Of a stretch of 24,392 bases of DNA, positions 13,476 to 20,751 are shown one piece after another. Numbering within the stretch: position 1 is the first letter of the stretch; every line of letters begins with the position of its first letter. Origin of the DNA: a virus. The stretch lies in IMG/VR virus record IMGVR_UViG_3300042559_002797, positions 1-24,392 of that record. The stretch is one strand, 5' to 3'. A model generated the notes under the pieces. It made no database searches and had not been told where the DNA came from. It worked only from the letters and a program-made list of their open reading frames with translations. The position numbers were made by a program, and so were the translations under genes.

Positions 13476-13491
13476 ATACAATATATATTAT
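13476..13491. promoter_or_regulatory. Near-palindromic AT segment between two divergent start codons
   Basis: The 16 bases between the ATGs at 13475 (minus) and 13492 (plus) read ATACAATATATATTAT. With the flanking CAT and ATG they form a near-perfect inverted repeat centred on AATATATATT. If this is a two-way promoter, the transcripts would be leaderless or nearly so. Confidence 0.4.
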
Positions 13492-14028
13492 ATGTTAAAC
13501 TCTAAACCTAATAATACTAATTATCATCAGGGAAATTATATTCCTAAATACAAGGATAAAGTCCTTAAATTAAATTCACAAGGTGGTATCTATTATAGAA
13601 GTTCTTGGGAAGTCAAAATTATGACTTGGTTAGACAATAACCCTAAGATTACTAGATGGGGAGCTGAGTGTATAACGATACCTTACCAGTTGACACATTA
13701 TGAAAGAAACGGTGATATCAATTTGAAAAGTCACTGTTACTATCCAGACTTTTATTATGAGATAGACAACGGTAATGGAAATTCTAAAAAAGTAATAGCT
13801 GAAGTAAAACCTATGAAGGAATATCTAATGGTTCAAAAACTTCAAGAAATGAAGTTATCTGTTCCAGAAAATGCAACCTTAAAGAAATTAAAAAACTTTG
13901 AATACGATCTAAAGATGGCTCAGAAAAATTCTGAAAAATGGAAAACGATGATAAAATATTGTGACTTAAAAGGTTGGGATTTTATCATAATCACTGAAGA
14001 ACACCTGAAAAAAATGGGGCTACTATAA
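13492..14028 (+). CDS. 4: Head completion nuclease, T4 gp4-like
   Basis: 178 residues. It aligns with T4 gp4 over most of its length: NYIPKYKDKV near the N terminus, IYYRSSWEVKIMTWLDNNPKI (33-53), WGAECITIPY (56-65), YYPDFYYEI (83-91) and KKVIAEVKPMKE (99-110). The C-terminal NSEKWKTMIKYCDLKGWDF and LTEDGL-like IITEEHL also match. D86 and E104-x-K106 are the PD-(D/E)xK nuclease residues, with E40 as a further candidate. In T4, gp4 (with gp50 and gp65) finishes heads after packaging so that tails can join. The 3' end overlaps the convergent membrane-protein gene by 38 bp. Confidence 0.88.
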   Translation: MLNSKPNNTNYHQGNYIPKYKDKVLKLNSQGGIYYRSSWEVKIMTWLDNNPKITRWGAECITIPYQLTHYERNGDINLKSHCYYPDFYYEIDNGNGNSKKVIAEVKPMKEYLMVQKLQEMKLSVPENATLKKLKNFEYDLKMAQKNSEKWKTMIKYCDLKGWDFIIITEEHLKKMGLL

Positions 14029-14338
14029 GACAGAATAAAATGAATATCTTAAAAATACATAAAATAGTATCATATTTATTTGAAAAAATCCAAATATCAA
14101 AAGAACTACACATACCAATCATTAGAAGTAAAAAACCAAATACTTTCCACTCTGTAAATAAAAGTGCAAGAATCCAGAAACAATAAAATATCTGTTGTAA
14201 ATAATATATTATGTCGAACAATATCCAGTTTTTATTATCATACATAATAAGCTTTTGGTCAACATTTTTTTGCAAATGTGACTTATTAATTAGGTAATAA
14301 AAGGTTGAAATTATAAAAAAGAAAGCTAAAAAATTCAT
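13991..14338 (-). CDS. Small integral membrane protein
   Basis: 115 residues with about four hydrophobic segments (2-18, 43-62, 64-84, 91-111), rich in Phe, Ile, Leu and Tyr. No family is recognised. It starts four bases inside the end of the gene at 14335-14634 (ATGA-type coupling) and ends antisense to the gp4-like gene. As a small phage membrane protein next to glycan genes it could be a holin-like or envelope-modifying factor, but nothing in the sequence proves either. Confidence 0.65.
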   Translation of the reverse strand: MNFLAFFFIISTFYYLINKSHLQKNVDQKLIMYDNKNWILFDIIYYLQQIFYCFWILALLFTEWKVFGFLLLMIGMCSSFDIWIFSNKYDTILCIFKIFILFCLIVAPFFSGVLQ

Positions 14339-14634
14339 ACTTTAAAAAATATATCTTCTATTTTTATTAGATTGTTCATTTCATACTCCATCAATCGAAG
14401 TGAATTTTTTTCCTTCACTAATTCAAACAGAGTATCAGAAATAAAACATTCTATCAATGGACCAGTGATTCTGTCATATTCATGTGACACTAAAGCCTCA
14501 CCCTGACGAATTATATATATTTCATTTAGATAACTCTTATGAGCCTCTTCATTGATATGTAAAGAGCAACCATCAGGTCTAATACCCCAACTTCTTTCAG
14601 ATTCTTCCCATCTCTGGAAATAACAACGATTCAT
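14335..14634 (-). CDS. Conserved phage hypothetical protein with WGxRPDGxSLH motif
   Basis: 99 residues. The segment [26 protein letters not shown] (residues 15-40, shown for its motif WGxRPDGxSLHxxxxxxxxYxxxIY) resembles small uncharacterised proteins common in phages. No function is known to me. It begins 38 bp inside the end of the GDP-fucose synthase gene and is coupled by a four-base overlap to the membrane protein downstream, so it belongs to the fucose operon. Confidence 0.7.
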   Translation of the reverse strand: MNRCYFQRWEESERSWGIRPDGCSLHINEEAHKSYLNEIYIIRQGEALVSHEYDRITGPLIECFISDTLFELVKEKNSLRLMEYEMNNLIKIEDIFFKV

Positions 14635-15550
14635 TTAAAAAATGTTTATAAGTTAATTCAATTCCCCTTTTCAAGTCAGTCTTATGTGACCAACCTAACT
14701 CATGTATTTTAGAAACATCTAAAAGTTTACGAGGAGTACCATCTGGTTTAGAAGAATCATAAATAATTTGACCAGCGAACCCAATGACGTCTCTGATCAT
14801 TAATGCTAAATCTTTAATTGAAATATCTTCACCAGTTCCAATATTAACAATTTCAGACTCATTGTAATTTAACATTAAATAAACACAAGCCTCAGCTAAA
14901 TCCTCGACATATAAAAATTCACGCATAGGATTTCCACTGCCCCATATAACAACCTCGGAATCTCCATTACTTTTTGCTTCATGAAATTTTCTAATAAGAG
15001 CTGGTAAAACGTGTGATGATTGTAAATCATAATTATCACCAGGACCATACAAATTAGTTGGCATAACTGAAATAAAATTTGTACCATACTGTTGATTGAA
15101 ACTTTGACACATTTTTATTCCAGCAATTTTTGCAATTGCATAAGCATCATTACTTGTCTCTAAATAACCACTCAATAAATATTCCTCCTTTAAAGGCTGT
15201 GGTGCCATTTTAGGGTAAATACATGAGGAACCCAAAAACATTAATTTTTTTACTCCTGTCTGATATGATGCGTTAATAATATTCGTTTGAATCGCGAGAT
15301 TTTGATAAATAAAATCTGCCTTAAAATCACTGTTAGCCTTGATACCACCAACCTTCGCTGCTGCAAGAAAAACATATTCTGGTCTCTCAAAGTGAAAAAA
15401 ATGATTGACTTGAAATTGATTAGTTAGATCTAATTCTTTTTTTGATTTAGTCACAATATTGGTATATCCTTCAGATTTTAATTTTCTTAGTATAGCTGAT
15501 CCAACCATACCTCTATGACCAGCAACAAATATTTTAGAATCTTTTTTCAT
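14597..15550 (-). CDS. fcl: GDP-L-fucose synthase (3,5-epimerase/4-reductase)
   Basis: 317 residues from the ATG at 15550. The frame is open further up to 15670, but that part only shadows the gmd gene, and the nucleotide-binding strand starts at [15 protein letters not shown] right after this Met. The protein is an SDR enzyme: the glycine motif [25 protein letters not shown] (catalytic Ser region), YAIAK (Tyr and Lys of YxxxK) and [12 protein letters not shown] are all present. It converts GDP-4-keto-6-deoxymannose to GDP-L-fucose with NADPH, the step after Gmd. Its length is close to the bacterial enzyme. It overlaps the end of gmd by 17 bp. Confidence 0.93.
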   Translation of the reverse strand: MKKDSKIFVAGHRGMVGSAILRKLKSEGYTNIVTKSKKELDLTNQFQVNHFFHFERPEYVFLAAAKVGGIKANSDFKADFIYQNLAIQTNIINASYQTGVKKLMFLGSSCIYPKMAPQPLKEEYLLSGYLETSNDAYAIAKIAGIKMCQSFNQQYGTNFISVMPTNLYGPGDNYDLQSSHVLPALIRKFHEAKSNGDSEVVIWGSGNPMREFLYVEDLAEACVYLMLNYNESEIVNIGTGEDISIKDLALMIRDVIGFAGQIIYDSSKPDGTPRKLLDVSKIHELGWSHKTDLKRGIELTYKHFLNESLLFPEMGRI

Positions 15551-16616
15551 TTTCAAGATGTTTTTTTGATATTTTTTCAAAATCCGAATAAACCATTTCC
15601 TTACACAATTCTTCGACTGTATATTTAGGTATCCATCCCAATTTTGTTCTAGCTTTAGTTGAATCACCAAGTAGTTGATCTACTTCTGTTGGCCTAAAGT
15701 ATTCAGTGTCTATCTCAACTATTACTTTTCCAGTTTTTTTATCTATACCCCTTTCATCTTTTCCTGAACCAATCCAATCGATTTGAATATCAAGAAAGTT
15801 AAAAGCCATGGTGCAAAATTCTCTAACTGAAATTTTTGTACCAGTTGAGAGAACATAGTCTTCTGGTGTATCTTGTTGCATCATTAACCACATACCCTCA
15901 ACATAATCTTTAGCATGTCCCCAATCTCTTTCAGCATCAAGATTACCAATTAATAATTTATCTTGAATTCCTAATTTAATTTTAGCAACAGCTTGTGTAA
16001 TCTTTCTTGTTACGAATGTTTCACCCCTAACTGGACTTTCATGATTGAAAAGTATTCCAGAACAAGCAAATATTCCATAAGCCTCTCTATAATTAACAGT
16101 AATCCAATGTGCATAAAGTTTAGCTACACCATATGGACTTCTTGGATAAAAAGGAGTTGTTTCTTTTTGAGGCACTTCTTGAACTAAGCCAAACATTTCA
16201 GAAGTTGATGCTTGATAAAATTTTGTTTTATTTTGAAGATTCAAGATTCTAATAGCTTCTAAAATTCTAAGAGTTCCTATACCATCAGCATTTGCAGTAT
16301 ATTCCGGAGTTTCAAAACTCACTTTAACATGAGATTGTGCGGCTAAATTATAGATTTCATCTGGTTGAACTTCTTGTATTATTCTAATTAAATTGGTCGA
16401 GTCAGTCAAATCACCATAATGTAAATGAAAGTTTTTGGATTCTCTTGTAGATTCATAAAGATAATCTATTCTTTCAGTATTGAAAGAAGAACTTCTTCTC
16501 TTTATACCATGAACTATATAACCTTTTTCTAGAAGAAATTCAGCTAAGTAACTTCCATCTTGCCCCGTGATTCCCGTACAAAGTGCTACTTTTTTTTTAT
16601 CTAAATTTGTACTCAT
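15534..16616 (-). CDS. gmd: GDP-mannose 4,6-dehydratase
   Basis: 360 residues. The N terminus has the NAD(P)-binding [16 protein letters not shown] motif (15-30) and [14 protein letters not shown]. The catalytic STSEMFG and YGVAK (YxxxK) motifs, [33 protein letters not shown] and [13 protein letters not shown] all match bacterial Gmd. It makes GDP-4-keto-6-deoxymannose from GDP-mannose in the cytoplasm. With the next gene it gives a full route to GDP-L-fucose. A AATTATATAA box (16641-16650) lies about 25 bases upstream. Confidence 0.95.
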   Translation of the reverse strand: MSTNLDKKKVALCTGITGQDGSYLAEFLLEKGYIVHGIKRRSSSFNTERIDYLYESTRESKNFHLHYGDLTDSTNLIRIIQEVQPDEIYNLAAQSHVKVSFETPEYTANADGIGTLRILEAIRILNLQNKTKFYQASTSEMFGLVQEVPQKETTPFYPRSPYGVAKLYAHWITVNYREAYGIFACSGILFNHESPVRGETFVTRKITQAVAKIKLGIQDKLLIGNLDAERDWGHAKDYVEGMWLMMQQDTPEDYVLSTGTKISVREFCTMAFNFLDIQIDWIGSGKDERGIDKKTGKVIVEIDTEYFRPTEVDQLLGDSTKARTKLGWIPKYTVEELCKEMVYSDFEKISKKHLENEKRF

Positions 16617-16640
16617 ATTCTTTTTGTATTTTAATATCTT

Positions 16641-16650
16641 TTATATAATT
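16641..16650 (-). promoter_or_regulatory. Candidate promoter box of the fucose operon
   Basis: AATTATATAA, followed by AAGATATTAAAATAC, on the minus strand, 24 nt upstream of the gmd ATG. It resembles the box of the gene at 5007 (AATATATAAAAGA). The rest of 16617-16759 shows no gene, tRNA or clear hairpin. Confidence 0.4.
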
Positions 16651-16759
16651 AAAAAACCTTATAGTTTCCTCCTTTGTAAATAACTATTTGACTTTTTACC
16701 AAATTATATTTTTAAATATAAATAAAGAACAATATTACGATGTCCTTTGATATTATCCG

Positions 16760-17125
16760 TTAAAGTGAGTGTAATCCCTGACCATCATTTGATCCCTCAA
16801 GTGATATTAGTTTAATCAGATTATCAGAATCACCTTTCTTCTTATAAATTTCGTTGAATCCTTTAGCTATTCCACGTTTGAATACTTCTGTAAAATAAGC
16901 AAAAGCATTTACTGACTTTTCTTCATTAAAATTATACCAATTTTGATACATATCAAGAAGACCGGATTGATAACAATCCATCTTGTCATCGTTATTCCAA
17001 TATCTCATTTTTTTGATGGTTTCTTTGCCAAGCAATTCCAACATTTTCTCAGCTTTTCTTGTTAATTTTCCTTGTGATTTTGATACAAGAATTTCGACAT
17101 AGAGCTCTTTGTTATTTAGGTACAT
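16760..17125 (-). CDS. 55: Late-transcription sigma factor, T4 gp55-like (short form)
   Basis: 121 residues. YLNNKELYVEILVSKSQGKL aligns with T4 gp55 YVNNKELLQAIIDWK. The core MDCYQSGLLDMYQNWYNFNEEKSVNAFAYFTEVFKRGIAK (48-87) matches gp55 [40 protein letters not shown]. That is the sigma region 2 that binds core RNA polymerase and melts the late promoter box. T4 gp55 has about 185 residues with a C-terminal clamp-binding tail. This one is shorter and ends in NDGQGLHSL, so the clamp contact may be different. A GATATATAA box lies upstream (17175-17183). Confidence 0.85.
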   Translation of the reverse strand: MYLNNKELYVEILVSKSQGKLTRKAEKMLELLGKETIKKMRYWNNDDKMDCYQSGLLDMYQNWYNFNEEKSVNAFAYFTEVFKRGIAKGFNEIYKKKGDSDNLIKLISLEGSNDGQGLHSL

Positions 17126-17174
17126 TCATAAAGCATTATTTTTTAAGCACGAATCTTATTAAGATGCTTTCATG

Positions 17175-17183
17175 TTATATATC
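17175..17183 (-). promoter_or_regulatory. Candidate promoter box of the gp55-like gene
   Basis: GATATATAA on the minus strand, 49 nt upstream of the ATG at 17125. It is further from the start than the other boxes, so the call is weak. Confidence 0.25.
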
Positions 17184-17212
17184 AACTATCATGACGAGTT
17201 TTAAAAAGGCAC

Positions 17213-17243
17213 AAAAAAACCTCGAAATTTTCGAGGTTTTTTA
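17213..17243. terminator. Hairpin terminator after the 426-aa gene
   Basis: CCTCGA (17220-17225) pairs with TCGAGG (17231-17236), extendable by A-T pairs, with seven A before and six T after. On the minus strand it lies just past the stop of the gene at 17251 and runs into a T tract. Confidence 0.85.
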
Positions 17244-17250
17244 TTTTTCT

Positions 17251-18531
17251 TTAAAGTTTAATTCTTTCCTTATATTGAAGCTCTTTAACAGCTTGCAATT
17301 CCACACTAAGAATATTTTCTCTTTTTTGAAGATTTACTAAAGCTTCTTTTAGAACTTTTGTTTCACCTAACATTTGAAGTGAAGCTTTAACTTTACTAAC
17401 ATTAAATTTAACATCTTCTAATTTAAGAGTGATTTCTCTTTCTTTATCTTCAAGTTTTTTCTTAGTTACAACTTCTTTATTCAATTTATTCTCATAGAAA
17501 TAAGTTAAATCAAAATTTAATTCGTTTCTAACTTCATTTACTAGCTCAAGAGCAGATTCATATTTAAAGAATGAATATCCATATCTCTCATCACATCTAT
17601 AAACAAAAAGACTTTTCTTATAGTTGAAAGCAAATACTTCTAAAGTAGGATTAACTAAGTTAGAAACTCTCTTAACTACATCTAATTCAACAAAAGAATC
17701 TAAGTTTTTAGCAACTTCTTGAATCAAAGGATAAAAATTTTTATTTACAATAGGAATAACCGGAGATTGGAAAATACTTTCAAGAGTTGATTCTTCATTT
17801 AACTCATCTTCGTTGATGAATAAACCCTTCTTAGCAACACCTAAACCAACAGTCAAATATTCAGAAATTCTGAAATCAATTCTATTCTCATTAATAGAAC
17901 AAAATTGAAGAGCAGTCTGTAAAGTTCTTAAAGTTCTAAATCTAGCCTCATCCTTTACATGATTTTCTAAAAGAGTTTTATCAATAACATTTTCACTTAA
18001 AAGGAACCAAGAATCTTTAATAAAAGCAATATGACCATCCTCAACCTGCTCTACAATAGTATAAACTGATTCAGCCTTTCCACCATTTAAAAGATTTTGT
18101 CTTTTTTCAGGAGATTTAGTTAAATTGTGAACAAATAATTTAATTTCTGGAACCCAGTCATAAACTGCTAATTCGTTAAGAACTTTTGACATTCTATCTT
18201 GATCTGTTTCAAGATTTATAGTTTGTAAAAGAACATTTAAAGGTTGTCTATACAACTCACCTTGATTTTTAGAATTGATAACATTATAAAGATTTTTCAA
18301 TTCATATAATAACTCAAACTGAGCCATATCATCATTTAATCCTTCAAGGAAAAGCTTTACTTGTTTGTCATATGTATAAGGCTTTAATCTCTCATTTAAA
18401 GAGTAAACCATTTGCTTCTCTGCAAATTCAGTGTAACCATTTAGATGACCTTCAATAATATAAGCCACATCTGACTGATCAAAAGTCAATGACTTTTTAA
18501 AGTTGAAAAGCTCAAGTTTTAGATTCTTCAT
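17251..18531 (-). CDS. Unrecognised 426-aa phage protein with C-terminal coiled coil
   Basis: 426 residues starting MKNLKLELFNFKKSLTF. It is mainly helical with mixed charge. Residues about 365-420 (EVVTKKKLEDKEREITLKL, then KVKASLQ and VLKEALVNLQKRENILSVEL) form a likely coiled coil. No catalytic motif or membrane segment is seen. It has its own box (around 18559-18568) and its own terminator, which suggests strong late expression as for structural proteins. Its place between the gp55 and gp15 genes gives no direct clue. It could be a virion or internal protein; I do not recognise it. Confidence 0.75.
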   Translation of the reverse strand: MKNLKLELFNFKKSLTFDQSDVAYIIEGHLNGYTEFAEKQMVYSLNERLKPYTYDKQVKLFLEGLNDDMAQFELLYELKNLYNVINSKNQGELYRQPLNVLLQTINLETDQDRMSKVLNELAVYDWVPEIKLFVHNLTKSPEKRQNLLNGGKAESVYTIVEQVEDGHIAFIKDSWFLLSENVIDKTLLENHVKDEARFRTLRTLQTALQFCSINENRIDFRISEYLTVGLGVAKKGLFINEDELNEESTLESIFQSPVIPIVNKNFYPLIQEVAKNLDSFVELDVVKRVSNLVNPTLEVFAFNYKKSLFVYRCDERYGYSFFKYESALELVNEVRNELNFDLTYFYENKLNKEVVTKKKLEDKEREITLKLEDVKFNVSKVKASLQMLGETKVLKEALVNLQKRENILSVELQAVKELQYKERIKL

Positions 18532-18558
18532 ATTTTAAAAGTTTATTTTTTATATTCT

Positions 18559-18568
18559 TATATATTAC
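18559..18568 (-). promoter_or_regulatory. Candidate late-promoter box of the 426-aa gene
   Basis: GTAATATATA on the minus strand, 27 nt before the ATG at 18531. It has the TAATATATA core found before other minus-strand genes. Confidence 0.4.
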
Positions 18569-18598
18569 ATTCAAAAAACGACTTTTTACTACTTTTTA

Positions 18599-19351
18599 CT
18601 ATTTATTTTGTGATAAATCGTCCAAATTAGCATTTGGATTCGAAGGTCGTGGACTTCCGGTTCGTAGTGCAATGATATTATTGAACCATCGAGTTCTGAA
18701 AGGTTTAACCTCAACATTAGTAATGAATGCCGGATAAAATGTCTGGACTTCCAAAGAAGCAGTCAATTTAATTGTATTATCACTTTTTAGATTTTTCTCC
18801 CTCACAATTTCAATGCCATTATTATCTGGCTGCATCATTATAGCATCAATGTTCATATAATTATGCTCAAAATACATATACTTATAAAGCCATAAAGTAT
18901 TCATAATCGCTTGTGAACATTTAAACACATCCACTTCACTCTTTAGTAAAATCTGTAAATCATAAGTAGCAGTGATAGGTATAGCTCTTAACTTATTCAG
19001 AACTCTCTTTGCCTCAACATTATCCTCAACCACATTCCTTAACCAAATATTTGGATTTCTAAATTCATCTGAACGAATAACCCAACTCGTTAGTGTGACA
19101 TGACCTCTTGGAATTTGGTCAGTATTCAATTCAACAAATCTGTTCTGTGAAACTATATCATCAGTAAAAGCATCCAATAAAAATCTATCATCACCAGTTA
19201 AAGAGTAATAAAATGGAACGTTAACCTCAACATCACCACTTGTAAACCGATTAATCCACTTAACTCTTCCCTCAAGAGTGTCCAAAACACACATGGTCAG
19301 GTCTCTCAGAAATACTTCATCGAAATTAAACTTTTCACCTATCATAATCAT
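18599..19351 (-). CDS. 15: Tail sheath stabiliser/completion protein, T4 gp15-like
   Basis: 250 residues. The layout follows T4 gp15: an N-terminal strand region with KWINRFTSGDVEVNVPFYYS (like QIKRQLESGDKFIRVPITYAS), DQIPRGHVTLTSWVIR (like LPRINLHLVDF), IPITATYDLQILLKSEVDVF (like SPIKMIYELSIFTRYEDDMF), and LTASLEVQTFYPAF (like WSLTFEVNGWMYPP). In T4, gp15 forms the hexamer that caps the tail tube and sheath and joins tail to head. The Pro/Asn-rich end (PRPSNPNANL) also resembles the T4 tail end. The start may be 19351 or the Met two codons later (19345), since the first ATG lies inside a TAATATATATG box. It is divergent from the clamp-loader gene, 27 bases away. Confidence 0.78.
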   Translation of the reverse strand: MIMIGEKFNFDEVFLRDLTMCVLDTLEGRVKWINRFTSGDVEVNVPFYYSLTGDDRFLLDAFTDDIVSQNRFVELNTDQIPRGHVTLTSWVIRSDEFRNPNIWLRNVVEDNVEAKRVLNKLRAIPITATYDLQILLKSEVDVFKCSQAIMNTLWLYKYMYFEHNYMNIDAIMMQPDNNGIEIVREKNLKSDNTIKLTASLEVQTFYPAFITNVEVKPFRTRWFNNIIALRTGSPRPSNPNANLDDLSQNK

Positions 19352-19378
19352 ATATATTAGAACTTTAATCTCTGCATC

Positions 19379-20341
19379 ATGTCAATTCAAAATTTATTAC
19401 TCTGGGAAAAATGGCGTCCAAAAAAATTAGAAGATACTATACTTCCTGAACGTATCAAAAAACACTTTGAAATGGGTGTTACGAAAAACTATATTTTCTA
19501 CGGAAACTACGGAATAGGCAAAACAACTTTAGCTAGAATTTTAATTGGTAAATATTCAAAAGATAAAGCTTTTTTAGAAATAAATTCATCACTCTATACA
19601 TCCATTGATGTACTTCGTAGTGAAATTGAAAAATTTTGTAAAACTGTTCCAATGTTTGATTCAGAAGATCCAATTAAATACGTCTTCCTTGACGAGTTTG
19701 AAAGGGTAAGTCAACAATATCAAGACGGACTGAAAGCTTTCATCGAACAATATCACCACAATGTTCGCTTTATCTTAACCACAAACCACTACAATAAAAT
19801 ATCAGATGGTATTAAATCAAGATTTACCGCTATTAACTTTGATACACAAAGCCCTGAGGAAGAAAAAATGGTTAAAAACGGAATCTTTAAAAGAATAACA
19901 GATGTTGTTTGTCCAAAAGAAAATCTAACCATAGAAAAAGAAGTTTTGATTTCTCTAATCAATAAGAAATATCCTGATATACGTTCAATTTTCGTTGAGT
20001 TACAAAATATTAAAGATACCGGCGAAGTTTCATCAACTGGTTCTAATGTAAATAATAAACTAAAAACTGATACTTATAACTTGATTTATGATAAATCAGC
20101 TGATTATGAAAAGATTTATCATTTTCTTATGACACTTTATGGTGCTGAAAAAATAGATTTACTTTTTCAAATCTTAGGAAGAACATTTATTGAGTGGTCT
20201 TTACAAGAGGGTAAAAATGTTGATAAACTTTTCAAGTGTAATTATGTAATTTCTGATTATCGTTCAAAATTAGATTCACAATCCGATCCAATAATTCTTG
20301 GTATGACTGTTATTGGAAAGTTTAGAGAGATTTTACATTAA
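19379..20341 (+). CDS. 44: Sliding clamp loader ATPase subunit, T4 gp44-like
   Basis: 320 residues, the same size as T4 gp44. It has the AAA+ motifs in order: LWEKWRPKKLEDTILPERIK (N-terminal clamp-loader box), Walker A GNYGIGKTT (42-50), Walker B VFLDEFER (102-109), sensor 1 TTNHYNK (134-140) and the SRF motif (147-149) that holds the arginine finger. The rest is the C-terminal collar. With gp62 it opens and loads the gp45 sliding clamp for replication; in T4 the clamp also activates late transcription by gp55. The gene is on the plus strand between two tail genes, away from other replication genes in this window. Confidence 0.93.
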   Translation: MSIQNLLLWEKWRPKKLEDTILPERIKKHFEMGVTKNYIFYGNYGIGKTTLARILIGKYSKDKAFLEINSSLYTSIDVLRSEIEKFCKTVPMFDSEDPIKYVFLDEFERVSQQYQDGLKAFIEQYHHNVRFILTTNHYNKISDGIKSRFTAINFDTQSPEEEKMVKNGIFKRITDVVCPKENLTIEKEVLISLINKKYPDIRSIFVELQNIKDTGEVSSTGSNVNNKLKTDTYNLIYDKSADYEKIYHFLMTLYGAEKIDLLFQILGRTFIEWSLQEGKNVDKLFKCNYVISDYRSKLDSQSDPIILGMTVIGKFREILH

Positions 20342-20357
20342 GTATTAAGAGATCTGA

Positions 20358-20370
20358 TTATAATATATAA
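20358..20370 (+). promoter_or_regulatory. TATATA box directly before the gp25-like gene
   Basis: TTATAATATATAA ends three bases before the ATG at 20374, in a gap of 32 bases after the clamp-loader stop. The placement is again very close to the start codon. Confidence 0.4.
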
Positions 20371-20373
20371 CTT

Positions 20374-20751
20374 ATGGCAGAATTTGATTTCAGAGATTTT
20401 TATATTGGATATGAAGGTCATCCACGCTTCACAATTAATAAAATCATCACAGATGATATAATTAGAGTGATTGTCCAAAAATACGAAATGATACTTTTTA
20501 CAAATAAAGGTGAGTTATTTGGAGATCCAAACTTTGGATGTGATTTAACAAAGTTACTATATGAAACCAAAATATCAGCCGAAGCCGTAAAATCTACAAT
20601 CATTGTTCAAATAAACACTTATATAAGTGAACTACAAGGAACCAATTACACACTAGAGGTAACATTTCAACAAGACCCAGAGAATTACCAAGACATCATG
20701 ATAGTTGATTTCACACTACTGGATTACGAAGTTAAAGCTATCGTTTCTTAG
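20374..20751 (+). CDS. 25: Baseplate wedge protein, T4 gp25-like
   Basis: 125 residues, the usual size of the gp25/W family. The conserved segment GELFGDPNFGCDLTKLLYE (46-64) corresponds to the GExxxxPxFGxxL core of gp25, and a helix and a beta pair follow (IIVQINTYI, then DIMIVDFTLLDYEV). gp25 joins the baseplate wedge to the first sheath ring and is conserved in all contractile tails. The usual EPR core motif appears as GDP here. The stop interlocks with the stop of the convergent giant tail gene (four-base overlap). Confidence 0.88.
   Translation: MAEFDFRDFYIGYEGHPRFTINKIITDDIIRVIVQKYEMILFTNKGELFGDPNFGCDLTKLLYETKISAEAVKSTIIVQINTYISELQGTNYTLEVTFQQDPENYQDIMIVDFTLLDYEVKAIVS

Noticed and set aside
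13476-13481. TTG start two codons upstream for the 231-aa gene
   Set aside because: An ATG is available at 13475, and the TTG lies in the box between the divergent genes.
15551-15670. N-terminal extension of the GDP-fucose synthase frame
   Set aside because: It lies entirely inside the gmd gene in another frame, has no family similarity, and the nucleotide-binding strand begins just after the Met at 15550.
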